A DNA stretch of 64,000 bases, taken from NCBI RefSeq assembly GCF_040958095.1, contig NC_091173.1, forward strand, positions 12,688,500-12,752,499, read 5' to 3'. This DNA comes from Procambarus clarkii (Eukaryota > Arthropoda > Malacostraca > Decapoda > Cambaridae). The translations under genes were made by a program, and so were the position numbers. Positions 10,901 to 22,802 of this stretch are shown here, in pieces (position 1 is the stretch's first letter; the number at the start of each line of letters is the position of its first letter). The notes beneath the pieces are model-generated. The model was not told the DNA's origin, searched no databases, and worked only from the letters and a program-made list of their open reading frames with translations.

Positions 10901-13487
10901 CAGTGTAAGTCATCTAATAAACTTACCTTTTGTCTGATCATTGCTTTACCAGAATTTTGCAGTCACACTAAGTCCTATAAAAATCTTCACTGCCAAGATC
11001 TAAAGACACTTACAGGAAACAAATATAAATTGCACTGAACACTTTACAGAGGTCAATTAAATATCAATAAGCATTCTAATGATAAATCTTGATACTGTAC
11101 AGTACTTACAATGTGTTACATGGAAAAATTTCTAACATCAAATGTACTTTACAAAATTCATAACTACATTAAAATACTACAAAAACCCATACATTACCCA
11201 TTTACAGAAACTGACAAACTCATTACAGTACAGTACTGTATTAGAATCTACGCAGAGAGACATTAAAACCTCACTCGTTAAAATTGTATCAAATAATACT
11301 TCACATATAAATCATGTCCTATGCATTTAACTAGATATTCTAATCAATATAATGAGACAACACATTGAAAGACAATTACACAATGAACCCTTGCAGCTGA
11401 ATTAAAATATAATTACTATTACTGATACAGTACTGTATATATATTTGGCCAAGTTTAGTAGCAGGATGATAATGGCAAAATACAGAACACTTTTTTACTG
11501 CTGCTGTATTTATATACCGGTAATTGTATAGCTTTCAAGAGTGCTTGGAAGTGAATTGGCAAATATTAGGGTAAGTGTGGGAAATCTTCACGTTTCCTTA
11601 AAAAATAAATTCTCTGCATATTCACTACATGCATGTATGCATGCGCGCGTGCGTGTGTGTGTGTGTATATATGTTACTTACTGTAACTACTGCCATTAGT
11701 ATTATTTACCATTTTTGTTATATGAAGTTTGATTTGTTATCAAGTAGAGGGTATGCTTGTTCAACCACCCACTGTGTTTAAGGAACATGCAATTTGCAGG
11801 CATTACTACTGCAATATCAAGTTGAAACCAATCAATCATTCTTTTAAAATATGAATCAAGAACCTCCTGTCTACAACAAACTCAAATGCTTCCACAGGAA
11901 GTAAATTCCTGTAAATATCTTTCTACAACTCTTTCTCACTGTACCTCCCAAGCACTGTACATCCCAAGAACTGTACCTTTACAGTGCTCTCACTGAGAAA
12001 ACACCATAACTGTGCTAACTTAAGGCCTCCATGAAGAAAAATACTGTATTTTTATAAAGGCCAAATGAAATGCAATAATGGATTATACTGTACTGTATAT
12101 ACATACACATTATATAAAATCTATTTATAATAATTACTAAGGTAAAAAAGCCTTCACCAATAAAAGTTCATTAGCATTAACAAAATAAAAAATCCCCAAA
12201 TAAGACAAATTTCATCTCCAATTTTTCAGTAGTGAAATGAGCAAGATTTTCCCCAGGTGTGCAGCAGCCTTTCTGGGAAAATGGTCACAAACCTTATTCC
12301 TGACACAATACAAAGTTCCCCCAAGGATCTTTTTTATATATACTTTTTAATGTTAAGCTCCCCTAGTCTCTTACCACACTTCTCGTGAGTAAGCTGAGTA
12401 GACTCCATCCTCTTTATCACACTTCTAACAATGTGATTTAACACACTAACCTTTTATATTAAACTAAATATTTTATGGCTATTTCAAGTAATACTAATGT
12501 ACAAAAATATGCATGCCATTTTTTGTTTTGTAATCTTCATTGAGGTGGCCAAATTTAATATATTTAGTACAATCCCTCCCAGGGTCATCCAAATATATTG
12601 ACTCTCACAGCAGTTATGTTTATATTACAAATATCTATCCAGTCTTAAATCCTAAGAGAAGTGCCTCTAATAAACTTATCTATTCTAATACAATCTATTC
12701 CCACGAGAAAGGAGTAATTTGAAATCACATCAACACACATTAAAGTCATCTGATACATCAATCTCACAAGTCACTCGCCAGCACAACCGTGTCTTGGGTT
12801 ACCTGACTTTGGAGTACAGATTGTGACATCCGAGGACCATATCCACCCCCCTTCCCCCTCCCCCTTCACTAGTGAGTGTTCCATGACACAAGGGTTACCA
12901 TCCTATCTTTCCATCCTCTCATCTTGCTCCTTACCCCACCACAAGGTTTTACCCTTATCTTGGCCCATGGAAGTCTTTTCTATTGAACCCATTATTAAGT
13001 GAAGTTGTATACTTTTTTAATTGATGCCTTCCCCCATTAATCTTCAAATAAATAAATCTACCTTTTTAAAAATAGTTTAGAAAAAGATTCTTAAGCTCTC
13101 ACTCTTAGCTATTTTTGTGAATAATAGGATGTGAATAATCCAAAGCTGCAGTTTCTAATTTGAGACTGCCATATCACAATGTACTTGCATCTGGCTTTAT
13201 ATTCAACCTACAATATCTAAATAATTACTTTAGCTAAGACTATCACTGTACTCTTTAGTCTTACCTAACTTGATGTTACTGTAAACTTACTCTCTAGACC
13301 TTACAAATTATTTTGATCTTGATCAATAACCCTCAAACTCAATTCAATAATACCTCATAACTCCTTCACTTCAACTTTAGCCATAGAGAAATTCTACATT
13401 ATTATAATTCAATTTACCTTAACTATTACAATTTGCTACTATACAAATTAATTACTTATAATTAATGCCCACACACTGGTCCTTGCC
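7969..13487 (-). other. Repeat-poor AT-rich stretch, candidate long 3' UTR
   Basis: Over 5 kb with very few microsatellites longer than about 20 bp, no minisatellite and no recognised transposon, in sharp contrast to the rest of the window. It lies immediately downstream, on the minus strand, of the candidate last exon at 13488-13565, so it could be that gene's 3' UTR. Several minus-strand AATAAA signals exist (plus-strand TTTATT, for example near 9206), so the end cannot be fixed. The alternative is ordinary intergenic DNA with low repeat content. Confidence 0.3.
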
Positions 13488-13565
13488 TTAGTGACGGCAG
13501 TCTTCTTCCTGGGTACCTGAGTCTGGCCTGGGTTCCAATGGGTTGGGTACAGTCCATTCATCCCC
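13488..13565 (-). CDS. Candidate last coding exon of an unknown host gene (partial)
   Basis: Reading the minus strand, a pyrimidine-rich tract (CTCACCCTACCCTCTGC then TTCCAG) forms a strong 3' splice acceptor ending at 13566. The exon then opens with GGG GAT GAA and stays open for 25 codons to a TAA at 13488-13490. In this phase the product is acidic and proline-rich: GDEWTVPNPLEP then RPDSGTQEEDCRH. A second phase is also open for longer and encodes a basic peptide; the third stops at once. I do not recognise the protein. Upstream exons would lie at higher coordinates, but none could be identified. Support is limited to the acceptor plus the open frame, so this could be a chance arrangement. 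Confidence 0.35.
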   Translation of the reverse strand, partial: GDEWTVPNPLEPRPDSGTQEEDCRH

Positions 13566-14305
13566 CTGGAAGCAGAGGGTAGGGTGAGAGATTACATAAA
13601 AAAAAAAGCCAGGCTGGGCATCACATGACATAAAAAAGCTGCCAGCAATCATTCAAAGAGCTGACAGCACGTGCTGAACCCTTTTCACAGGGGTTGGCCT
13701 CAATAGTCCCTCCCCTATTTGGATGGTGGAGGCAAAGGGGTGCTGACCAAAGGATTATGGTCACCCCAATTTTTTTTATCCCTTTTTTTTTATATGTGGA
13801 CCAATTTTTTCATAATAAAGGGGTATGTGCCAACAAGTTCGTAGGTGGGGTGCGCGTGGCTGGTTTTGTCATGGGGTTCGAGATCGATCGACGCAGAATG
13901 CCAAAATGGGCTGCGTGCGCCAGACACAAGCTGTAGCTCGCTGAGTGTGGATCCCAGCGACTAGTCGAGTCCCGCTGCTCAAGTTATCAGGAGGTGGTGC
14001 AACCTACTCTTCACAGAGTGGATAATATTGTGTGAAGTGATTACCGTACTAGAACAAAATTTTTTTACAAAGTGCTATATTTTACAATAAGCCATTAATT
14101 AAAATTTTTGAAAGCGGGGAATATTCTATATATTATACAGTACTAAACATATTCAAGTAATTCGCAATTCATTAGAAATACTAAATGGCAATTATTATTT
14201 TATATCTTATCAATTACTGTATGACATAAATGAGCAGGTGCATCTGGCAATGTTATCAATATGTGCCTAGTATTAAGAAGTGTGGAACAAGTGGAGCTAA
14301 TTAAG
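13566..14305. other. Unassigned, possible intron sequence
   Basis: Would be intron upstream of the candidate exon. A plus-strand open frame at 13694-13936 has no recognised domain. No repeat family is identified. Confidence 0.4.
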
Positions 14306-15862
14306 TTGTATATATACCAGTGGTGTCATGGCAATTGTGAATACACCAGTGCTGTTGTTGCAAGTGCATGTACACCAGTGGTGCTGTAGCAGGTGCATGT
14401 ACACCAGTGGTGGTGTAGCAGGTGCATGTACACCAGTGGTGGTGTAGCAGGTGCATGTACACCAGTGGTGGTGTAGCAGGTGCATGTACACCAGTGGTGC
14501 TGTAGCAGGTGCATGTACACCAGTGGTGGTGTAGCAGGTGCATGTACACCAGTGGTGCTGTAGCAGGTGCATGTACACCAGTGGTGCTGTAGCAGGTGCA
14601 TGTACACCAGTGGTGCTGTACCAGGTGCATGTACACCAGTGGTGGTGTAGCAGGTGCATGTACACCAGTGGTGCTGTAGCAGGTGCATGTACACCAGTGG
14701 TGCTGTAGCAGGTGCATGTACACCAGTGGTGCTGCATCAGGTGCACGTACACCAGTGGTGCTGCATCAGGTGCACGTACACCAGTGGTGCTGCATCAGGT
14801 GCATACACACCAGTGGTGCTATATCAGGTGCACGTACACCAGTGGTGCTGTATCAGGTGCATACACACCAATGGTGCTATATCAGGTGCATACACACCAA
14901 TGGTGCTGTAGAAGGTGCATGTACACCAGTGGTGCTGTAGAAGGTGCATGTACACCAGTGGTGCTGTAGAAGGTGCACACACCAATGGTGCTGTATCAGG
15001 TGCATACACACCAGTGGTGCTATATCAGGTGCACGTACACCAGTGGTGCTGTATCAGGTGCATACACACCAATGGTGCTATATCAGGTGCATACACACCA
15101 ATGGTGCTATATCAGGTGCATGTACACCAGTGGTGCAGCATCAGGTGCATGTACACCAGTGGTGCAGCATCAGGTGCATGTACACCAGTGGTGCTGTATC
15201 AGGTGTACGTACATCAGTGGTGCTGCATCAGATGCATGTACACCAGTGGTGCTGCATCAGGTGCATGTACACCAGTGGTGCTGCATCAGGTGCACGTACA
15301 TCAGTGGTGCTGCATCAGATGCATGTACATCAGTGGTGCTGCATCAGATGCATGTACACCAGTGGTGCTGCATCAGGTGCATACACACCAATGATGCTGT
15401 AGAAGGTGCATGTACACCAATGGTGCTGTATCAGGTGCACACAGCAATGGTGCTGTATCAGGTGCATACACACCAATGGTGCTGTATCAGGTGCATGTAC
15501 ACCAATGGTGCTGTATCAGGTGCACACAGCAATGGTGCTGTATCAGGTGCATACACACCAATGGTGCTATATCAGGTGCATACACACCAATGGTGCTGTA
15601 TCAGGTGCATGTACACCAATGGTGCTATATCAGGTGCATACACACCAATGGTGCTATATCAGGTGCATGTACACCAGTGGTGCAGCATCAGGTGCATGTA
15701 CACCAGTGGTGCAGCATCAGGTGCATGTACACCAGTGGTGCAGCATCAGGTGCATGTACACCAGTGGTGCTGTATCAGGTGCATGTACACCAGTGGTGCT
15801 GTATCAGATGTATATTCATCAATGGTGCTATGAAACATACATGTACACCAGCAAGGCCATGA
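14306..15862. repeat. 29-bp minisatellite, about 53 units
   Basis: The unit is GGTGCATGTACACCAGTGGT followed by GCTGTAGCA, with variants ending GCATCA, ATATCA, GTATCA, GTAGAA and GCAGCATCA. The left third (about 14370-14735) is homogeneous; the right part is a mosaic of variants with some shortened units (GGTGCACACAGCAATGG). Because 29 is not a multiple of three and the unit lacks stops, several frames on both strands stay open for 80-286 codons. These translations are repeat artefacts. Confidence 0.95.
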
Positions 15863-15965
15863 GAGTACAGTATGTACTGTATACAGAATGTCTTGTCAAG
15901 ATACAAATTCATTTTAAAGGGTAAAATTGCTATTTGTCAGTCACCTGCTAGAGCGGAGGGGAATT

Positions 15966-16130
15966 ATCAAGGGGAGGAAAGTGCCTAGCCATTACAACAA
16001 TTTAGAACCTGGAAGAGGTCAGGATAAGGATTTGGAATGGGACGGACGATGGGAAGGAATGGTGCCCAACCACTTTGGTGGTCGGGGATTGAATGCCAAC
16101 CTGCATGAAGCCAAGACCGTTGTAATGCAA
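15966..16130 (-). mobile_element. tRNA-derived SINE, AAGTGGTTGGGC family, copy 1
   Basis: Minus-strand head has the tRNA-like CTTCATGCAGGTTGGCATTC and AATCCCCGACC, followed by the tail GTGGTTGGGCACCATTCC and GTCCCATTCCAAATCCTTAT. Relatives: 21860-22048, 23919-24096, 40775-40885, 54667-54762 (all minus) and 60801-60985 (plus). Confidence 0.65.
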
Positions 16131-16204
16131 ATTTTACTGTACAGAACAGAATATTAATTTGAAAGACTATCCTCAATGTCAGAAAATGCTGAAATAGAAA
16201 TACA

Positions 16205-16490
16205 GTACTGTATTCTAGAAAGAGTACCTATCAGTACTGTACCTATCAATGCATATACTGTACACCAGTGGTACAGTACCTGTGAATGTACCTATACAGT
16301 GGTACAATATAGGTACAGGTACAGTATTGGTATACAGTATAGGTATAGGTATAAGTGCAGTATAGGTATAGGTATACAGTACAGGTATAGGTATACAGTA
16401 TAGGTATAGGTATACAGTATAGGTATAGGTATACAGTACAGGTATAGGTATCAGTACTGTACCTATCAGTACTAAATGTACCAATCAGTA
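16205..16490. repeat. 18-bp minisatellite with inverted flanks
   Basis: The core (about 16304-16452) repeats AGGTATAGGTATACAGTA. It is flanked on the left by TATCAGTACTGTACCTATCA and on the right by TATCAGTACTGTACCTATCA again, and TACAGTA/TACTGTA palindromes occur throughout. It lies just right of the 29-bp array and a SINE. Confidence 0.85.
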
Positions 16491-17442
16491 ATTACAGGAG
16501 TGTGAGGTCTAGTCCTTTATGTTCTGCTTATTAGCCTTGTTGTACCCACTGCATTATAATTGAACTATTCTGACATTTAAATTCTTTGTCTAATCTGGTG
16601 GTGCCACTGGGAAGACATTTTAATTGTGGCCATCTGATGGAGGCAGGCACAGACTGGTTCTAAATGACAGTTTGGAAAGGCTTGACGATCTGCAAGAATA
16701 TTACAATCTGTATTTTCTAAGCATCTGGATTAAAGTAAAATATCAAAGCTAACTTCTATTTTAAAGTTCTTCAACCTAAGTCAAGAAAAGCATGACAGGT
16801 TCACTACATATAAGAATTGCATTTAAAGACTAAATTGTGTTTCCTTTATAAACTATATATTTTTATTTCCAGTTATACTATACATATTTTCAAAACATAT
16901 ATATTTATTCCATTAAAAAGTGGCTAAAGATGGACAACTTTACCCTAATCATTAATCAATTAAAAGTAGTCAATCAATTTTGCAAATTTGTAACTGCTTT
17001 TCATTACTATAATACATTGGGTAAATAATGAAAATATATGAATATTTACAAATTATTTTTTGTGATAATGACTTTTTTATTTATAGTCATGCTGGCCAAA
17101 TACTTTCCCCTGATAATTACCTTGTGAATATGACCAATTCTGACAGTGTGGAACGTCCGTGTGATCCATTATACAGTACAAATAAAATCTGTGTATAAAG
17201 TTTGTATTCCTTTTGTTACCCATTGTATTAATACAACAAAAAATTTTATGGTTATTCAGTGTCACTAGAATGTAATTACAGAACAGCATATTAATACTGC
17301 ATTTACACTGTATATTATAAAATAATGTATGATTATAGCTATGTGGTATTGTACTGTGTTTATAAAATTTCTGTACAGTGTCAAGGTGTGATATTGTACC
17401 TCTAATATGAGTATGAAGTTCAATAATGTAGCTGAGGATACG
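16491..17442. other. Unassigned AT-rich sequence
   Basis: No gene or repeat family recognised; the open frames on the minus strand (17077-17459) lack recognisable features. Confidence 0.5.
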
Positions 17443-17620
17443 ATAACCAAACCACACATCAGAAGATGGAGAGATGATGATGCTTCAGTCCATCCTGGAC
17501 CATTATCAAGTCGTATGTGATAATATCAGGTCTGTCCTGATAATGGTCCAAGACAGACCGAAACGTTGTTGTTCCTGCATCTCCTGATGCGTGGTTTGTT
17601 CATCATGTAGTTCAGGCTCT
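17443..17620. mobile_element. Inverted pair of GAAAC-hairpin elements
   Basis: The left arm (minus) and right arm (plus) each contain a form of CTTGATAATGGTCC...GACC-GAAAC...TGTGTGGTTTGGT. The right arm reads CCTGATAATGGTCCAAGACA then GACCGAAACG. The left arm has GAAG in place of GAAAC. The family is also at 24200-24362, 36390-36505, 39735-39790, 44693-44772 and 48215-48335. It resembles the hairpin-bearing ends of Penelope-like elements. Confidence 0.55.
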
Positions 17621-18654
17621 AAAATGTGTACAAAGAGTTCTCACGTATCTACAGAATAAGCTACTGGCTATGTCCTAATGGATCTTACACAGTGCTCCAA
17701 GATAAATGCTTGGAGCACTCTTATTATAACACAACACCCAATGCAGGTTGTTGTGAATATTTTTTATACAAATTTTATATATACAGTACTGTATATATAT
17801 ATATACAGGGTATATATATATATATATTTTTTACAAGAGTTCTTACATTCTTGTACATACTGTAATGATTATAATAATGCATATAATTATTATTGTGTAA
17901 TCCTCGTGAGCTAAATTGGCCCAGGCAAGGCAGGATGAACTGGGCACTCTCCTATAATTCTTATAATAAATTTAAGTTATATGTACTTGCATGTATTTCT
18001 GTCCTGTTTGACATACTGTATTCCTTTACAAATAGGCTATTGAATTTGTTATGAATGTGTGGATATTTAATAAAAAATCTAAGTTTTACCAAACAATTAA
18101 TTAATTGAAGTGTTTTAGATTCCACACAAACTTCATAAAAGTTCATTATGCAATGGCAATTAAAGGAAGTTTTAGGCTATATAGGACAAATCACATAGGA
18201 TTTAAACATGTCAATTTAAAAGGTATTTATCTGGTACAATACAATACCTGTACCATAACCAATTGGGAGTGTTAACTACAGTATTTAAAAATAGGATTAC
18301 AGTGAATTATGTATTACAGGGACAGATTAGCTTACGACAGCACACACAGTACTCTAAATCAAAATGTCTCATGATTTTCAACATACCAAGTCCATGACTT
18401 TTCATTGGTTAGGCTTCATCAAATCATCTCAAGATAAGGCTTAAGTTTGATAAACTCGCATGTTCCTTTATTACCTGAAAAATAGCAACCTACTTTAATC
18501 CAGTATTAAAAACCTTTTCTGGTTAAGTGTTTTGCAAAGGAGATCCTTAGCCTCATACAGGCCACCACCTGTAAGGCATTTTACTTTATTTTATTTTGCA
18601 TGATGTGTGAACATTATTTTTTATTCTTCTTAATTAGTTTCACAGTGAGGCCTT
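17621..18654. other. Unassigned AT-rich sequence with short (TA)n
   Basis: Contains alternating TA at about 17790-17828 and no recognised gene or family. Confidence 0.5.
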
Positions 18655-18870
18655 CATGACTGTTATAATGCCCGGTAGTACAATTGGGTATGCTCTCAAC
18701 TCATTAATTGGAAATCCCTTGATTCGAATCCTAGGATGGGACAGAAATGGCTGTGCATGTTACCTTTTAACTAATTCCTCTGTTCACCTAGCAGGACGTT
18801 CATCAACAGGTGTGGGGTTATAGCCTGGGGAAGGTCAGTAATTCGACCTTGGGGGAGATCTCGATTTAAA
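18655..18870 (+). mobile_element. tRNA-derived SINE, CTCTGTTCACCTAGCA family, copy 1
   Basis: A-box-like GTAGTACAATTGGGTATGC and B-box-like TTGATTCGAATCC are followed by the body CCTCTGTTCACCTAGCA and a tail with CTGGGGAAGGTCAGTAATTC then GACCTTGGGGGA. Relatives at 40650-40790 and 43490-43710 share the body and tail. Confidence 0.65.
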
Positions 18871-19442
18871 ACTAATGTATCTATATACACAAGCTGCCTG
18901 TCCCTGACAAAATAAAATATAATACAGTATAATCAATTATTTTTGGTGGTAGGAGGGAGAATGAGAAGTGAACACAATAATAATATTTGGTTTGTTTAAT
19001 TAGGATTAAGTAGCGACACCTGTGTATACCATAAAAATATCTCAATGGCTACGTAGTTGTGCTTGAGCAGGAACTGCTTGCAGCTATAGGGTTCTGCCTG
19101 AACCTTTAAACACCTGGTGTACATGTTATGAAGTCTTCTCTGGCTCTTATCTACACTGAAAGATGCATATACAGCTACTGTAGATTCTTATATCACAGAA
19201 GCTGTGATACCAACATATTTTGTTCCAACCAGTCCTAACACTTAAAGTAAAAAGTACAGTACTGTACTGTAGTTTTAGTGAAAATTCAGGTGACTAAATT
19301 TTACAATTTTATCGCAATACTGGTAATGAGCATAGATTTTAAAATACTGTAATGACTATATCCAAAACATGATATAAATGATGTTTAATGACGATATGAC
19401 CCATGTGTAAAATTCCTAAGTACAAAGTGACCTTAAATTTCA
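18871..19442. other. Unassigned AT-rich sequence
   Basis: No gene or repeat family recognised. Confidence 0.5.
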
Positions 19443-19985
19443 ATGTTCAACATCCTCCCAGCGAGCATAAGAAATATTGCCGAAACAACCATGGACATCT
19501 TCAAGAGAAAACTAGATCATTTTCTCCAAGGAATGCCGGACCAACCAGGCTGTGGTGGATATGTGGGCCTGCGGGCTGCTCCAAGCAACAGCCTGGTGGA
19601 CCAAACTCTCACAAGTCAAGCCTGGCCTCGGGCCGGGCTTGGGGAGTAGAACAACTCCCAGAACCCCATCAACCAGGTATCAAGCAGGTTAACCTGTATA
19701 TACCCAGAGGGTCACTATCTCTAGTAGGTTCAACCGGGGCAAGAATCCGTGGGATGGGTTATTCCAAGGTTTCATTACTGTATGGATGAAAAAATCACCA
19801 ATTGACCTGTATTGTGGCTTGTCGAGCTTGAAAGTAATGCCCCGTTGTGAGGCTATGGTTTTGCCCGAAACACTTTGCGTAATAGTGGCTTCATAAGTAC
19901 GTGCAACTCCTGTCCCTACAATGGCACATTACTCTCATGTTCTTTGTACACACACACACATTCTTTGGAATAAACATGGATTGAT
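19443..19985 (+). mobile_element. Non-LTR retrotransposon ORF2 C-terminus plus 3' UTR
   Basis: The plus strand at 19443-19649 encodes 68 residues containing FNILPASIRNIAETTMDIFK then RKLDHFLQGMPDQP. This fits the C-terminal pattern of CR1/jockey-type LINE proteins (hydrophobic-xLPxxIRN...FKxxLDxFL), with the stop TAG at 19647. A 3' UTR follows, including CCCGAAACACTTTGCGTAAT, shared with the tail at 2300-2545, and ends after TGGAATAAACATGG (polyadenylation signal). The 5' side is truncated, as is usual for LINE insertions. No reverse transcriptase core remains here. Confidence 0.7.
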
Positions 19986-20619
19986 TTACCCTGGCGTGTA
20001 GTGGATGGTGTTTGGCTTGTGGTGGAGTTAGCCCCAAGGCCCTCAACCTATCGTGGTACGCTTGTAACGTAACCTCAGCGTTTCCTTACCACAAATAGCT
20101 TTGATTTTTAACTTAATAATGCCAATATAACTCTCAGGACCTTCCTGGATGCCACTGCAAGGAAGAGCAGACCCCACAAGGCATTCAGCCCCAACGCCAA
20201 ACATGTCAATAACTTGGCAATTTGGAAAAAAAACATCTACAACTCAATTCAAATAACGCAGTGTATATAATACGAGATAAAGACAATAATTTTGTTAGTG
20301 TAATAACCTGAAATTAGACGAAGGAGAGCTTGAAGTGACCTTCAGAGGGTGGACGGTAGCGGCCTGGGCCGTCGAGCAGTCCGCCACCTGATGCTCTCTT
20401 GATCTCCATCTCACAGAAAACGTTACACTAACATCAAACAATAACCATGCTAATAATAGTAATAATAATAATGATGCCCATTGAAGTTTCTAATAATTTT
20501 TTAAATAACTTGAGAATCCTTACTTGCAAGTTGGAAATCAGGACTCTTTAAAAAACATCAATAAATAATGTCCCATTATATCTTTGTCAAAACCACACGA
20601 CTCTTTAAACAATTAGTTT
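19986..20619. other. Unassigned sequence
   Basis: A GC-richer patch at 20320-20410 sits in otherwise AT-rich DNA. No gene or family recognised. Confidence 0.45.
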
Positions 20620-21500
20620 TTTTAATTAACAAGCTCAGGAATACACAGCAATATGCTGCTACCCTATTCTATATGAAAGATTGCACAGAGTACATCAAAA
20701 ACTAGCTATAAGTTCATCTAATATTCCCATCTCACAGGATGGCTAGTCATATATGGAGTTAGGGAGCAAATACCAGCTAGCCTCAGTACAAAAACAAATC
20801 AACTCTAACTAAAAATCAGGAGAGAGCATAAAATGTAATTTTCTTTATTATGCACCCCATACCCATCCCGTGGGCGGCGGTGTAAAGGATTACAGAGGCA
20901 CATAATCGGTTCAGGAACTGAAAGGCATATTAGTATCCACTAGCAAAATCTGGGTAGAGGCACAAGAATATATTCCAATATTTCTGAGTGTATGAAGTAT
21001 TTACTGAGCTCAAAGTACCTCATACCATTTGCTCTGAAGTCACTTATAGCAGAGCGATCACAGATATAGTGTTGGAGAGTATGTCCCAGCTCTTGTTCAC
21101 ATAGTTACAATTGGAATGTTCACCATTGGGGGGATTCATTACCTGCAGCCAACTGCCATAGATATCGATATCCTAACCTAATGCTGACAATTACAATGTC
21201 ACACTGTCTAGTGAATGTTTTATGCTGTCCGTACATATAATTCTCGGTTCTAAACATGTCATAGCTCTTTATACTCGCGCTTTCTGGCCTTTGTGTCAGT
21301 AACTGCTCTTCTGTCTTCCCTAATTTCCTGAAATTTGTAGCTTTTCCAGCAGAGATTGGAATTTGGACTACCTATATCCAACTCAATTTCAGGTTTATCA
21401 CATTCAGTTTTAGCTGACTTGTCTGTGTCATCATGCTGAACAACTATGTGAGTTGGTATCCATAAACAATTAGGTCTGGCAGTATCCTCATAATTCACCC
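20620..21500 (-). mobile_element. RNase H-bearing LINE remnant with 3' UTR
   Basis: Minus strand, 21498 to about 20980. The open frame 21498-21259 includes CLWIPTHIVVQHDDTDKSAK, a diverged copy of the RNase H C-terminal motif (WIPSHxGxxxND-ADxLAK) found in several LINE clades. After a frame change the reading continues with YMYGQHKTFTRQCDIVIVSI, RLGYRYLWQLAAG and LGHTLQHYICDRSAISDFR, a Cys/His motif region typical of these elements downstream of RNase H. Stops and frameshifts break it. The 3' side continues into a UTR with CCGCCCACGGGATGGGTATG (20910-20842) and GACTAGCCATCCTGTGAGAT (about 20740), shared with other tails in the window. Clade assignment is uncertain. Confidence 0.7.
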
Positions 21501-21859
21501 ATATAAATTACGTATGCATATATATAATATGTATCGTGTTACATATAAATCTGACATTTAAAAGGTCACCATAAAACGAACATCAGACGAAAGGGAAAAA
21601 AAACACGGAATATGAGCTCCTCAACCCGCCACTTTACGGTCAGTCGACTGGCTCTGCATTCTTCATATACTGAAGAATATTAGCATACATACTTCATATT
21701 AATATTACATACTAATATACTCGTAGTATGAATTCCTATGTAATCAACCATCACATTGTGTTCTTTTCCTAGCTTGTTGCGCTTCTAATGATCATCTCCC
21801 ACTGTCGTACAACCACATTTGGGAAGTCTACTCCCGCCTGTGTCCCCTCGTTCTTAAAC
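21501..21859. other. Unassigned sequence
   Basis: AT-rich, with clustered TAATATTA-like words at 21660-21740. No gene or family recognised. Confidence 0.5.
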
Positions 21860-22048
21860 TGAGGGAAGAGGAACTATCGAGCGAAAGTGCCAAGCCAGTA
21901 CGACTATACGGCACTGGGAAGGGATCAGGATAAGGATTTGGGATGGGAATAGGGAGGGGGAGGAATGGTGCTATAAGCACTTTGGCAGTCGGGGGATTGA
22001 ACACCAACCTGCATGAAGTGAGACTGTCGTTCTACCGTCCAGCCCTAG
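21860..22048 (-). mobile_element. tRNA-derived SINE, AAGTGGTTGGGC family, copy 2
   Basis: Minus strand head GGGCTGGACGGTAGAACGAC then AGTCTCACTTCATGCAGGTT, then CAATCCCCCGACTGCC and a tail with CAAATCCTTATCCTGATCCC. Same family as 60801-60985. Confidence 0.7.
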
Positions 22049-22280
22049 TGATAAAGATCAACTGAGGGAATAGATGCAAGCAATTGTCCTTTTCTGGTAA
22101 GAAACCCTAATCAAACTGCCCAATTGGTAAGCTACGAAAAAAAGATGCTTAAATTGATTTATAAAAAAAAATAACAGATTTCACAAGGATGTTAAAAAGT
22201 AAAAGACGAATAATATAAAAAAGTAGTGCGTATAGAGAGACAGTTTCAGCTTGCTCCAGGTTACCTGAGGCAGCAATATA

Positions 22281-22431
22281 TGTTGTTATAGATTAAGCTA
22301 CCCGGAACAAGTTCCAAGTAGCACGGGCTATGGTGAGCCCGTAACTTACCTGGCACAAGAGCGGGGCAAGTAGCACGGGCTATGGTGAGCCAGTAGTGGA
22401 CTTACCTGGCACAGGAGCAGAGTTTTTTGAG
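22281..22431 (-). mobile_element. GTAAGT-family SINE-like repeat, tandem pair
   Basis: Two partial copies in direct repeat. On the minus strand each reads CCTGTGCCAGGTAAGT (or CTTGTGCCAGGTAAGT) followed by GGGCTCACCATAGCCCGTGC and TACTTG. The pair shares the core of nine loci in this window: 25970, 33262, 41113, 43729, 47938, 53206, 54071 and 57611 are the others. The string CAG|GTAAGT is a consensus 5' splice site. Confidence 0.75.
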
Positions 22432-22639
22432 GCAGCAACTGTGTATTTAACTGATATACCTGAGAGCCACTAACCCTAGTGACCTTGAAAACGTTTCAAG
22501 GCCTTGCCAATATTTTCGAACCCAGAAAAATATGGTAATCCTTACATTTTTTGGGGGGCGAATTTTCTCACTGCAAATATTATTATATGTCCGTAGCAGA
22601 GCGCGTCGTACATATTATAATAATATATGTTCGTCTCAT

Positions 22640-22802
<163 letters not shown>

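Noticed and set aside
12740-12860. Second exon of the 13.5-kb candidate gene, with TCCAAAGTCAG|GTAACC as donor
   Set aside because: The position would be downstream of the TAA-ending exon, the frame is short and no acceptor of quality precedes it.
7969-13487. Pumilio-type TGTANATA sites in the candidate 3' UTR
   Set aside because: A few minus-strand matches exist (for example near 9512 and 10466), but the number is what AT-rich sequence would give by chance.
14297-15924. Open frames of up to 286 codons on both strands
   Set aside because: They are translations of the 29-bp tandem array in shifting frames; all show the same peptide periodicity and none has gene context.
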